Shown piece after piece: positions 27,384-35,300 of a stretch of DNA of 64,000 nucleotides. The DNA is from UBA4923 sp964606165. Its GTDB lineage: Bacteria; Bacillota; Clostridia; Saccharofermentanales; DTU023. How positions within the stretch are numbered: position 1 is the stretch's first letter; each line of letters opens with the position of its first letter. Under the pieces are notes generated by a model. That model was not told where the DNA came from. It ran no database searches and saw only the letters and a list, made by a program, of their open reading frames with translations. The stretch is from NCBI GenBank assembly GCA_964606165.1, contig CAZSFQ010000006.1, positions 27,116-91,115 of the forward strand. The letters are read 5' to 3'. A program made the translations under genes and the position numbers.

Positions 27384-29302
27384 TTATCGTCTCCTTTCGG
27401 CTCCTCTTCTTCGTGAAAATGCCGGTAGACCGCCTCCGCGACAGGGAGGGGAAGTCCCGGTACAGCCGCTAATTCAACCAAAGAAACTTCGGATATTTTT
27501 TTTGTAGACCCAAATGCGTTAAGCAAGGCCTTGCGGCGCGCTGGTCCAACACCCTCGATTGTTTCCAGCTTATACCGCTTGGCCCGCTTATGCCTCCGCT
27601 GTTCATTATGCCGGAAGGCGAACCGGTGCGCCTCATCCTGAATGGAAGTAAGAAGGTGGAGCAAACCGAGCCTTCGGGCCCGCTCCTGCTCTGTTTCCTT
27701 GGCCAGTTCTTTCCCGGGAATGGCGGTGGAGGCCAGCCCGATGATCTCCCCGGTTCTCAGAACCAGCCCACGCGTCCGGTGCCGGTCGTCCTTGACCACA
27801 CCGGCAAGCGGCAGGCCGAAATCGTCGGCCAGCGGGGCGCAGCTTGAGACATGACCGCGGCCGCCGTCAAGAAGAATCAAATCGGGACGGCTCCCGAACT
27901 GCTGGTCAGCAAGTCTGGTCAAGCGCCTCTCCAATACTTCTTTCATGGATTGGTAGTCATCAATCCCCTCAAAGCCCTTGATTGTGAAATGCCTGTAAGA
28001 AGAGCGTTCGGGGCGGCCATGCCGAAAGACTACCATGGAACCCGACCGGTCGCCTCCCCCGAAATGGGAGATATCGTAGGCCTCGATTCTTATGGGGGCG
28101 CCAACCGTACCGGTCAGGTCACCCAGATACTGCAGCGTCGCTTCAATGGCTTGCGGGTCCGAACCCCGTGCCAGCGCCCTTCTTTCCAGCGCCTGATCGG
28201 CATTGTGCCGCGCCATGTCAATCAGGGACTTCTTTGAGCCGCGTTGCGGCCGGACAAGGCTGACCGCCCCGCCCCGCCGCTGCCGGAGCAGCTCGCCAAT
28301 CAAGGCCTGGTCGGGAAGTGGGGACGGGACCAGAATCTCACGGGGCACCTGGCCCCGGACCCGGTATTGTTCACGGATGAAGGAGGCCAGGTAATCGCCG
28401 TCATCACCACCCCCATCCTGGGCAAAAACGTGGACACATCCTGTTACACGGCCGTCACGGATCTCCATTTTTGAGATGGCCACTTCGTTGCCATTGCGGG
28501 CAAGCGCGAGCGCGTCACGGTCCCCACCGCGCTGGTCGACAACACGCTGCTCTTCACGAAGCCGCGCCAAGGCCTGCCATCTGCCGCGGAGCCGCGCCGC
28601 CTTCTCGTAATCCAGAACTTCCGCCGCCTCAGCCATCTCCACCTGGAAGCTCTTGATCAGCTCATCCGTCCGGCCGTCCAGGAATTGGATCACCTCGTCA
28701 ACCAGGGCGCGATAGTCCTCCTTGGAGATAAAGCCCGCACAGGGCGCAAGGCAGCGCCCGATATGGTAATTCAAGCAAGGCCGCTCCTTACCGATGTCAC
28801 GCGGCAGATCGCGCGAACAGGTCCGGAGCGGAAATACAGCTTCGAGCACCTTCAGGGCACGGTTGATGTCTCCAGCCAGCCAGGGTCCATAATAACGCGC
28901 CCCTTCCTCCGCGTCATCACCGACACGAAAAGCCTTCATGACACGGGGGAAATCTTCCTGCAAGGTGACGCGGATATAGGGATACTCCTTGTCATCGCGC
29001 ATCAGGATATTGTAAGGGGGCTGGTACTGTTTGATCAGGTTCGCCTCAAGGATGAGGGCCTCCAGCTCGTTGGCGCACAGAATCGTATCATAGGAAGCGA
29101 TTTTGGCAATCATGGAGGCGATCCGGCGATCGACTGCCGGTGTGGGAGTAAAATAATTTCTCAGGCGCTGGCGCAGGGAATTTGCCTTGCCCACATATAA
29201 AACAGAACCCGAAGCATCACGCATCAGGTAGACGCCGGGTTCTTCGGGCACCAGATCAAGTTGTGCCTTGAATTCGTTTTTTTGCCTGGTCTGTCCTGTC
29301 AT
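27380..29302 (-). CDS. uvrC: Excinuclease ABC subunit C
   Basis: A 640-residue nucleotide excision repair nuclease making both incisions at lesions. It has the GIY-YIG domain (GVYLMRDASGSVLYVGKA), a UVR motif (MAEAAEVLDYEKAARLRGRW), the RNase H-like domain (IEAYDISHFGGGDRSGSMVVF and LILLDGGRGH), and a C-terminal helix-hairpin-helix (LETIEGVGPARRKALLNAFG). An AAAGGAG lies 12 bases before the ATG. It follows the HPr-like gene by 54 bases. Confidence 0.96.
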   Translation of the reverse strand: MTGQTRQKNEFKAQLDLVPEEPGVYLMRDASGSVLYVGKANSLRQRLRNYFTPTPAVDRRIASMIAKIASYDTILCANELEALILEANLIKQYQPPYNILMRDDKEYPYIRVTLQEDFPRVMKAFRVGDDAEEGARYYGPWLAGDINRALKVLEAVFPLRTCSRDLPRDIGKERPCLNYHIGRCLAPCAGFISKEDYRALVDEVIQFLDGRTDELIKSFQVEMAEAAEVLDYEKAARLRGRWQALARLREEQRVVDQRGGDRDALALARNGNEVAISKMEIRDGRVTGCVHVFAQDGGGDDGDYLASFIREQYRVRGQVPREILVPSPLPDQALIGELLRQRRGGAVSLVRPQRGSKKSLIDMARHNADQALERRALARGSDPQAIEATLQYLGDLTGTVGAPIRIEAYDISHFGGGDRSGSMVVFRHGRPERSSYRHFTIKGFEGIDDYQSMKEVLERRLTRLADQQFGSRPDLILLDGGRGHVSSCAPLADDFGLPLAGVVKDDRHRTRGLVLRTGEIIGLASTAIPGKELAKETEQERARRLGLLHLLTSIQDEAHRFAFRHNEQRRHKRAKRYKLETIEGVGPARRKALLNAFGSTKKISEVSLVELAAVPGLPLPVAEAVYRHFHEEEEPKGDDK

Positions 29303-29356
29303 TCGGGAGACAAACTCCTTTTGTCACCCGCCGCTGACTCCAAAGACTGGCGCCCA

Positions 29357-29617
29357 TCAGGGCGTGGCAGGTTCCATGTAACCTCTCAATTCGCAGATGG
29401 CGTTTTCGCCGTCGGTGCCGTCAACTGAAATTTCCAGATGATCACCATCCGAGATCCCCAGCGACAATACTCCCAGCAAACTTTTCGCGTTGGCACGCCG
29501 TCCGCCCTTACCGATGTAAATGCTGGCACTGTAGCCGGAAGAAATCTGAATCAGCATGGCTATTGCTTTCATCAAAGATTCTTCTTTACATCGAAAGATG
29601 ACATCTTCTTTCATCAT
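29357..29617 (-). CDS. Crh-like HPr-domain protein without the phosphorylatable histidine
   Basis: An 86-residue HPr-fold protein. Numbering from the ATG at 29617, which has GGAGG six bases upstream, places L15-M16-K17 where HPr has the catalytic H15-A16-R17, so it cannot take phosphate from enzyme I. S46, target of HPr kinase, is kept inside KSLLGVLSLG. This is the pattern of Bacillus Crh, a regulator in carbon catabolite control. A TTG at 29632 would add five residues but translate the ribosome binding site. It is the first gene of a nine-gene operon that ends with ppdK. Function by analogy only. Confidence 0.8.
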   Translation of the reverse strand: MMKEDVIFRCKEESLMKAIAMLIQISSGYSASIYIGKGGRRANAKSLLGVLSLGISDGDHLEISVDGTDGENAICELRGYMEPATP

Positions 29618-29663
29618 GGCGATCCTCCGCAAGACGTGTCGGTCACGGTCCCTCTAGTCGGGT

Positions 29664-29686
29664 ACTTAGAATTGTATGAACTAAGT
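29664..29686. promoter_or_regulatory. Inverted repeat over the HPr-like gene -10 box
   Basis: Arms acttag (29664-29669) and ctaagt (29681-29686) flank the -10 box with 11 bases between. A possible operator; short enough to arise by chance. Confidence 0.35.
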
Positions 29687-29700
29687 ATGACAAATGTCAA
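29671..29700 (-). promoter_or_regulatory. Promoter of the HPr-like/uvrC/.../ppdK operon
   Basis: Minus-strand TTGACA (29695-29700) and TACAAT (29671-29676), 18-base spacer, 54 bases before the HPr-like start. Confidence 0.8.
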
Positions 29701-29745
29701 CCATAGTTTGACCAGCATGCAACCAATCCAAGCCGCATTTTTTGT

Positions 29746-30213
29746 TCATTCCTCTAAATCCCCCGAAAGCCGGCCAGCCATGAGAATCGCCGCCTCACCT
29801 GTGTCTGCGTAGTAGCCGCGGCGTTTCCCGACCTCGACAAAGCCGCATGATTCATAAAGATGGCGGGCAGCCAGGTTGCCCTCCCTCACCTCAAGAATCC
29901 AGGTGTGGCAGCCCCGCCTGACTGCCTCTTCCCTCAATCCATCCATTAAAAGATGGCCCAGTCCCCTGTTTCTGCGTTTGGGCGTAACCGCGATGTTGAG
30001 AATTTCGAACTCACCGGATAAAAACCTGCCTGCCGCAAAACCGGCCGGCGCCCCTGGCATGTCCTGGCGGCACACAAGAATCAGGATCGCCTCCCTGCCC
30101 GTGATGCAATCCCCCAAGGCCTCTTGAGGCCATGGGATGGCGTGGGACGCCCGATCGATCCTCACAATCGATTCGAGGTCGGACAAGGCCGCCTTACGTA
30201 CCTTCCACTTCAT
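29746..30213 (-). CDS. rimI: Ribosomal protein S18-alanine N-acetyltransferase
   Basis: A 155-residue GNAT protein: motif A RRNRGLGHLLMDGL and the RimI-typical LEVREGNLAARHLYESCGFVEVGKRRGYY. RimI acetylates the N terminus of S18. The ATG at 30213 follows GGGAGCGGGG; a longer frame to 30267 lies inside tsaB. It overlaps the tsaB 3' end by 20 bases. tsaE-tsaB-rimI is a standard Bacillota cluster. Confidence 0.92.
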   Translation of the reverse strand: MKWKVRKAALSDLESIVRIDRASHAIPWPQEALGDCITGREAILILVCRQDMPGAPAGFAAGRFLSGEFEILNIAVTPKRRNRGLGHLLMDGLREEAVRRGCHTWILEVREGNLAARHLYESCGFVEVGKRRGYYADTGEAAILMAGRLSGDLEE

Positions 30214-30937
30214 TTTCCCCGCTCCCTTGCTGCCCCTGGACCCGTTCAGCGGAAGACGCGATTCCATAGCGGGCTTCCAATCGGAAGGGATCGGTCACTG
30301 CGACACCGCCAGCCAGATCTTCCAGGGCCAGTTCGATGACCGCCGATGCCCGGATGTAACAAAAAGGTAACGAAGCGTAGACCGTTTCGAAGGGCAGGCG
30401 GCCGGTCCTTCCCGGATCCCTGGCCAGAGCTTCTTCCCACACGGCAATCCCGTCACCTGTCACCAGGATTTTTTCATTTTGCCCCGCCACCGCCGCGATC
30501 TCCATCAGCAGGTCGTCGATCTTTCGCGGGCTCTCTTCGATCAGCTGCCGGGAGCCGCGGTAGAGTGTTGAAAAGACGCGCCCGCCGCGCGCGTCCAGCA
30601 GGGGCGCCGTCAAACCCTTGCCAGCTCCCGATGACCGCGCCAGCGCCCGCAAGGAGGACACACCCACAGCTTGGGCCCCCGCCGCGTAAGCCATGGCCTG
30701 GACGGCGGCAAGGCCAATCCTGATGCCGGTAAAGGAACCGGGTCCGGCCGCGACTGCGAACAGGCCGACGTCACGGGCAGTCAAATCACAACGGCCAAGC
30801 AGTTCATCAACGGCGGGCTGGAAGGTCACTGAATGGCGATAACCCAAAGCCAGTGAATATTCCCCCAGCAGCTGACCGCCACGGGCAACCGCGACCGAGA
30901 GCGTGCGGCCTGAGGTATCAACACCCAGCGCAATCAT
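30194..30937 (-). CDS. tsaB: tRNA threonylcarbamoyladenosine biosynthesis protein TsaB
   Basis: A 247-residue ASKHA-fold protein: ALGVDTSGRTLSVAV at the N terminus and AVAAGPGSFTGIRIGLA. TsaB partners TsaD and TsaE to make t6A37 of ANN-decoding tRNAs. tsaD is not in this window. Its start overlaps the tsaE stop by four bases. Confidence 0.93.
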   Translation of the reverse strand: MIALGVDTSGRTLSVAVARGGQLLGEYSLALGYRHSVTFQPAVDELLGRCDLTARDVGLFAVAAGPGSFTGIRIGLAAVQAMAYAAGAQAVGVSSLRALARSSGAGKGLTAPLLDARGGRVFSTLYRGSRQLIEESPRKIDDLLMEIAAVAGQNEKILVTGDGIAVWEEALARDPGRTGRLPFETVYASLPFCYIRASAVIELALEDLAGGVAVTDPFRLEARYGIASSAERVQGQQGSGENEVEGT

Positions 30938-31413
30938 GGGCTGCTCCTTCCTGTGCCCTCAATCCTTCTTCCATCAGGGAAATGGATGGTGAACAGTCTC
31001 TCCTGAGGATTCTGGCCGTAACGGATATCAATTTCAATCACCTCTTCGGGCAGGGCCTTGCGTGCGCGGTCGCCCCACTCCAACACCGACACCCAATCCC
31101 CGCCGACGTATTCATCTAATCCGTTTGCAATGAAATCATCCGCGCCCTCCAGGCGGTAGAGGTCGAAGTGATGAAGGGCAATCCCACCCGCCCTTATCGG
31201 CTGGTGGAGGTGGAACAGGGTAAAGGTCGGACTCGACACATGCCCTTTTATCTCCATGACGCTGGCAATCCCATGCACCAGCGCCGTCTTGCCGGTGCCC
31301 AGGCTGCCCGTCAGGATCACCACATCTCCCGGTAAAAACGACGAAGCCAGGCTGGCACCAAGATCGAAGGTTTCCCGGGGCGACCGTGTCTTGTACGTCA
31401 TCTTTTGCGGCAT
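30934..31413 (-). CDS. tsaE: tRNA threonylcarbamoyladenosine biosynthesis ATPase TsaE
   Basis: About 159 residues; P-loop LTGSLGTGKTALVHGIA and SSPTFTLFHLH are typical of TsaE, the ATPase of the t6A complex. The start is uncertain: ATG 31413 (MPQKMTYK) is used here, ATG 31401 and a TTG at 31446 are alternatives with poor ribosome binding sites. The gene begins right after the rpsI terminator, and no good promoter is visible, so expression may depend on read-through. Confidence 0.9.
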   Translation of the reverse strand: MPQKMTYKTRSPRETFDLGASLASSFLPGDVVILTGSLGTGKTALVHGIASVMEIKGHVSSPTFTLFHLHQPIRAGGIALHHFDLYRLEGADDFIANGLDEYVGGDWVSVLEWGDRARKALPEEVIEIDIRYGQNPQERLFTIHFPDGRRIEGTGRSSP

Positions 31414-31451
31414 GGCTCTTTCATTCTGTTCCGCCTCACGGGACAAGGGAC

Positions 31452-31478
31452 AAAAGCCCCGTGCGATGACGGGGCTTC
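31452..31478 (-). terminator. Rho-independent terminator after rpsI
   Basis: Arms gccccgt (31456-31462) and acggggc (31469-31475), 6-base loop, followed by TTTTG on the minus strand. Confidence 0.75.
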
Positions 31479-31502
31479 TGTGTAATCTCTGGAGAATCCG
31501 CT

Positions 31503-31907
31503 CTACCTCTTGGAGAACTGGGAAGCTTTTCTCGCCTTTTTGAGGCCTGGTTTCTTGCGCTCCTTGATGCGCGCGTCACGTGTCAGGAAGCCGGCCTTCT
31601 TCAATGCCGCCTTGTACTGTTCCGCATCTGCGTCCACAAGGGCGCGGGATATACCGTGACGGATGGCACCGGCCTGGCCGGCGATTCCGCCTCCGCGTAC
31701 ATTCACGATGACATCATAGCGTTCCAGGGAACCCGTCGCCGCCAAGGGCTGGCGCACGATAACGCGCAGGGTTTCCACGGGGAAATAGTCCTCAAATGTT
31801 TTTTTGTTAACCGTGATGGTTCCGGAACCGGGATATAACCTGACGCGGGCGACCGCTTCCTTGCGCCTGCCCGTACCGTAAAAATACTGTTTCGTTTGAT
31901 TCGCCAT
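31503..31907 (-). CDS. rpsI: 30S ribosomal protein S9
   Basis: A 134-residue S9: QYFYGTGRRKEAVARVRLYPGSG at the N terminus (split here), and the conserved C-terminal KKARKASQFSKR. The terminal KR contacts P-site tRNA. It follows rplM by 17 bases, the universal rplM-rpsI pair. Confidence 0.97.
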   Translation of the reverse strand: MANQTKQYFYGTGRRKEAVARVRLYPGSGTITVNKKTFEDYFPVETLRVIVRQPLAATGSLERYDVIVNVRGGGIAGQAGAIRHGISRALVDADAEQYKAALKKAGFLTRDARIKERKKPGLKKARKASQFSKR

Positions 31908-31924
31908 GCGATTCTACCCCCGCC

Positions 31925-32353
31925 CTACAATTCAATTTTAACCGGCTGCTGCGCCTGGTGCTTGTGTTCCGGTCCGGCATATACTTTCAACTTGCGGAAC
32001 ATGGCCCGCCCAAGTGTATTCTTGGGCAGCATGCCGCGGACAGCCTTTTCAAGTACGCGTTCCGGATGCTTTTCCATCATCCGTTCGTAGGGAACCTCCC
32101 GCAGTCCGCCCGGATAGCCGGTGTGGCGGCGGTAGAGTTTTTGCTGTTCCTTCTTGCCGGTCAGGACGATTTTATCGGCATTCACCACCACGACAAAATC
32201 GCCCATGTCCATGTGGGGTGTGTATTCCGCTTTGTTCTTGCCGCGCAGGATGGTCGCGATCTCTGTCGCCAGCCGGCCCAGTATCTGGCCTTCCGCGTCG
32301 AAGAGATACCATTTGCGATCAACATCGCCCGCTTTTGGCATATAGGTCTTCAT
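31925..32353 (-). CDS. rplM: 50S ribosomal protein L13
   Basis: A 142-residue L13 (RKWYLFDAEGQILGRLATEIA and RMLPKNTLGR-like MLPKNTLGRAMFRKLKVYAG). The ATG at 32353 gives the normal length; the frame is open up to 32458 but that extension spans the promoter. GGGAGG lies 13 bases before the ATG, longer than usual, within a structured leader. Confidence 0.96.
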   Translation of the reverse strand: MKTYMPKAGDVDRKWYLFDAEGQILGRLATEIATILRGKNKAEYTPHMDMGDFVVVVNADKIVLTGKKEQQKLYRRHTGYPGGLREVPYERMMEKHPERVLEKAVRGMLPKNTLGRAMFRKLKVYAGPEHKHQAQQPVKIEL

Positions 32354-32380
32354 GCTAAACGATTGTCCTCCCTGTCTTTG

Positions 32381-32402
32381 CGCGCCGCACGCCGGCGGCA
32401 CG
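32381..32402 (-). promoter_or_regulatory. Leader hairpin upstream of rplM-rpsI (L13-leader-like)
   Basis: On the minus strand CGTGCCGC and GCGGCGCG form an 8-bp stem with one G-U pair and a 6-base loop, between the predicted transcription start and GGGAGG. A short structured L13 leader is known in Bacillota; identity here is inferred from position and shape. Confidence 0.5.
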
Positions 32403-32408
32403 AGCCAC

Positions 32409-32437
32409 ATCTTAGCAGGAGGGGCCCTGTCTGTCAA
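32409..32437 (-). promoter_or_regulatory. Promoter of rplM-rpsI
   Basis: Minus-strand TTGACA (32432-32437) and TAAGAT (32409-32414), 17-base spacer. Confidence 0.8.
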
Positions 32438-32524
32438 CAGGGAATCCAAATATGTCACGAATGCTCACGTAATTGGTCGATTCGAGCCTTTTTCCGGCTT
32501 TTTCGTGACTGTCGTGCACGATTG

Positions 32525-33790
32525 TCAGCCTTTCCTTTTCGCGTTCAGCCTGGTAATCCAAAGAAGCAGGGCCGTGATGGCAACAACGATGGCCCCGATC
32601 ACTGCCAGGGCACCCAGGGCGGCGAGAATGAGAATGACGGGTTTCACTTGCCCGCCGCCGGCGGTGAAAAAGGGATCTTCCTCTACACCTCCCATGTTTC
32701 CGGCTTCCGTCTCTTGCGTCATGGTTGTCGTTTCTTCGGGTTCCTGTCCTTCGGAAGGCAAGGGCGCAAGAAGATCGACATCTTCCCTGAGCGGAACATT
32801 CTCCAACCGCGCGGCTTCCTCCAGGATGGCCCGGACCGGCAGCGCCCTTGCCAGCAAAGGTGTTTCAGGCAAGTCCAGGGAAGTGATTCCCATGGCCGCG
32901 CAGATTAGATGACGGTCGTCAACTGTCAGGCCCGATCCCACCAGACACTTGCCTGCCTGTGGAGTAGTGCCCGTTTTGACCCCCGTGTACTGTTTGAAGT
33001 ACTGGGATTGCAGAAAGTCCGCGCCGTAGATAATGAGCGCGTTGGTGTTGCTCAAGGTGCCCCACCAGGCTTCAGGATGCTCAAAGTTAGCGGGAAGCCT
33101 GTAATAATGCAGTGAACAGACCTGGGCGATCAAAGGGTGCTTCATGGCTTCGGCCGCGATCAGCGCCAGGTCGCGGGCGGTCGTGAAATGGCTTCCGTCC
33201 CCCTCGTCAAAGCCGGCAGGATTGGTAAAATTCGTCGAGTTAGCCCCGATCTCAGCTGCCCGGCGGTTCATGCGTTCGACAAAGAGAGCCTGTGACCGGA
33301 CAGGATCGCTCTCCCGTTCGGGGTCAACCGCTCCGTACGCGCCGCCGTAGTTTTGCGCGATTATCCGCGCGATATCGTTGGCTGAGGCGACCAGCAAGGC
33401 GGCCAGGCAGTCGGCGGTACGCAGCTGATCCCCTGCCTTCAGCCCCTTCAGCCTGACAGAGCTCGGATCAGAGAATACAAGTGCCCCTTCTGAAACGGTC
33501 AAGAGCTTGTCCGGATCGAAATTCTCATCCTCTACCAGGACCAGGGCCGTCATGATCTTGGTTGTGCTGGCGTTGGCTCGCTTCCTGTCGGGATTCTTGG
33601 ACAGAATTTCCTGGCCTGTTTCCGCGTCTATCACGCAATAAGCTTCAACAGATACCTCGTCAAAGGCCGGCCAGCCCAAGTGATCGACGGCATGAATAGC
33701 CACAGGGGCCATGCCCTGTGTCAGCACCAACAAGGCGAGCAAGACCACAGACCACAAGTACCGGGCCCTGTTCTTTTTTCCGTTCATCAT
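32525..33790 (-). CDS. dacF: D-alanyl-D-alanine carboxypeptidase (DacF-like, S11 family)
   Basis: A 421-residue low-molecular-weight penicillin-binding protein that trims the terminal D-Ala of peptidoglycan stems. It has a signal peptide (residues about 11-34), the SxxK motif S75-TT-K78, an SAN motif (LLVASANDIARII), and KTG (YTGVKTGTTP). The C-terminal helix near residues 385-415 anchors it in the membrane, followed by a short basic tail. It lies 28 bases downstream of the threonine synthase-like gene and probably closes the envelope cluster. Confidence 0.92.
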   Translation of the reverse strand: MMNGKKNRARYLWSVVLLALLVLTQGMAPVAIHAVDHLGWPAFDEVSVEAYCVIDAETGQEILSKNPDRKRANASTTKIMTALVLVEDENFDPDKLLTVSEGALVFSDPSSVRLKGLKAGDQLRTADCLAALLVASANDIARIIAQNYGGAYGAVDPERESDPVRSQALFVERMNRRAAEIGANSTNFTNPAGFDEGDGSHFTTARDLALIAAEAMKHPLIAQVCSLHYYRLPANFEHPEAWWGTLSNTNALIIYGADFLQSQYFKQYTGVKTGTTPQAGKCLVGSGLTVDDRHLICAAMGITSLDLPETPLLARALPVRAILEEAARLENVPLREDVDLLAPLPSEGQEPEETTTMTQETEAGNMGGVEEDPFFTAGGGQVKPVILILAALGALAVIGAIVVAITALLLWITRLNAKRKG

Positions 33791-33818
33791 CTCATTCCCC
33801 TTTTCAAAGGATCGTCCC

Positions 33819-35282
33819 TCAGCGGCCCGCGTCCTGCGAGTTCAGCAGTTGGTATACCGCTTCTTCAATTGAACCGGTCAAGACAGGCCAATCGGCCCCC
33901 TGACTGTCTTCAGATATTTTCGCCAGTGATGGCCAAAGAGGAACGTCCGTCTCCTCTGAAACCATACGGATCGCTTCCATCCTGCCCGCTTCTTTCCCGA
34001 AAATGGCACGGGCGCACACGGCAGCGTCTAAAAGCGGTGAGCGTTCCTGGACATAACAGACAGCGGAATCCGCTTTCTGATCCGCGTGTTTTGCCCAGCA
34101 GGCGATGGCGTCAGCCGTGTCACGGCCAACCAGGTAGTCGGTCTGATCATAAACTGTCCTGATCAGTCTAAGGCAATATTTGTAATCGCAGGATCCCACG
34201 ACAATCGATTGGTTCAGAAGCTGGATCTCGTCTTCAGAAAGCAGCTGTTCTCCGGGATTGGCCGCCTGTTGACAAAGATGGCCGGTCTTCTCGCCGTCAC
34301 GACCCGTCACCTCATAAAAGAGCCGTTCCAGATTGACCGGGAAATCCATGCCGGTAATACCGGGCCGCTTCCTTTTTACCGGCTGGGCCGATTTGCCTGT
34401 TCGGAAGAGCGGCATCAGGGACGCCGGTTCGCTCTCTCCAACATAGACGGTTCCCAGGGGAATCTGCAAAATGCTGGCGTAGACCAGGCCGGCCACGAAA
34501 CTGAGATGGTCCTTTGCTACCGCGAAATCCAGTACTTTCTCTTCACCCGAGAATTCTGCAATGGAGGCCGCGACAGCTGTTGCCAGCGCGCCGGCGGTCA
34601 GTACCTCCAGCAGGTGGCCAGGGCCCATGAAGAGCGGGGCAAAGCCACGGCGGCTCAACTTTTCCTCAAACGACGGCTCAGCGGCCAGCCGGGCAAATTC
34701 ACGGTAGCGCGCGTCGAAACCCTCTTCGAACAGCCGGACCTGCTCCCGGCCCGAGACGCGGCCGGCAAGCTCCCCGCCCCGCGCACCGCCGGTGGACAGG
34801 AAGAGTATCTTGAGCAGATCCGTTTCGCCTCCCGCCAAGGAGACAAGGCTGTCTTCAGGCAAAAGCGCCATGACAAGCCTGGTGTGTTCCGTCTTTGGCA
34901 AAAGCGGCCACAACTTTGAAAACACTGCATGGGTCAGATCGGCAAGACTTCCGGTTGGCATTTGATCGGCGTTGATCAGGAAATAGCGGTCAAGATAATC
35001 GTTCAGCCTCGTCAAGGGCAGCCTCGGCACCTGGTCCATGCCCTCCAATGAACGGAAGGCATCACGAACCACAGCCTCCCAGCTTACAAGCGGCAGGTCG
35101 GGCAAAAAGCGATGATAGAAAGCGGCCATGACTTCCTGAAAGGGCATCCCCTTCAGGGATGAGAGAGAGAGAGGCTCCGGGGGGCTTTCAGGCACGTAGA
35201 GTCCGCCCGCCCTGGAAATGCCCCTGCAGACCGCCTCAATGCCGCTGACCGGTGGCCCTCCCCTTGTGCTCACATATTGCAT
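33819..35282 (-). CDS. Threonine synthase-like protein lacking the PLP lysine (probable pseudoenzyme)
   Basis: A 487-residue protein with the overall layout of threonine synthase: MQYVSTRGGPP and GISRAGGLYVPE at the N terminus, FPVNLERLFYEVTG and YLVGRDTADAI further on. The catalytic segment that normally reads GPTxAFKD is MPTGSLAD (residues 108-115), with alanine at the lysine position and no lysine from 45 to 122. The usual SGDTG and TGNFG phosphate loops are also altered (STGGARG, AVAKDH). Threonine synthesis is therefore unlikely; a binding or regulatory role is possible. Single open frame with no stop, so not a simple pseudogene. It is preceded by a TPR membrane protein gene and followed by a carboxypeptidase. 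Confidence 0.75.
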   Translation of the reverse strand: MQYVSTRGGPPVSGIEAVCRGISRAGGLYVPESPPEPLSLSSLKGMPFQEVMAAFYHRFLPDLPLVSWEAVVRDAFRSLEGMDQVPRLPLTRLNDYLDRYFLINADQMPTGSLADLTHAVFSKLWPLLPKTEHTRLVMALLPEDSLVSLAGGETDLLKILFLSTGGARGGELAGRVSGREQVRLFEEGFDARYREFARLAAEPSFEEKLSRRGFAPLFMGPGHLLEVLTAGALATAVAASIAEFSGEEKVLDFAVAKDHLSFVAGLVYASILQIPLGTVYVGESEPASLMPLFRTGKSAQPVKRKRPGITGMDFPVNLERLFYEVTGRDGEKTGHLCQQAANPGEQLLSEDEIQLLNQSIVVGSCDYKYCLRLIRTVYDQTDYLVGRDTADAIACWAKHADQKADSAVCYVQERSPLLDAAVCARAIFGKEAGRMEAIRMVSEETDVPLWPSLAKISEDSQGADWPVLTGSIEEAVYQLLNSQDAGR

Positions 35283-35300
35283 GGCCCGCGACTCCTCATC

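Noticed and set aside
32354..32458. A longer N terminus for L13
   Set aside because: It would cross the promoter and leader hairpin; 142 residues is the normal L13 length.
33819..35282. Annotation as an active threonine synthase
   Set aside because: The PLP-binding lysine and the phosphate-binding loops are not present.
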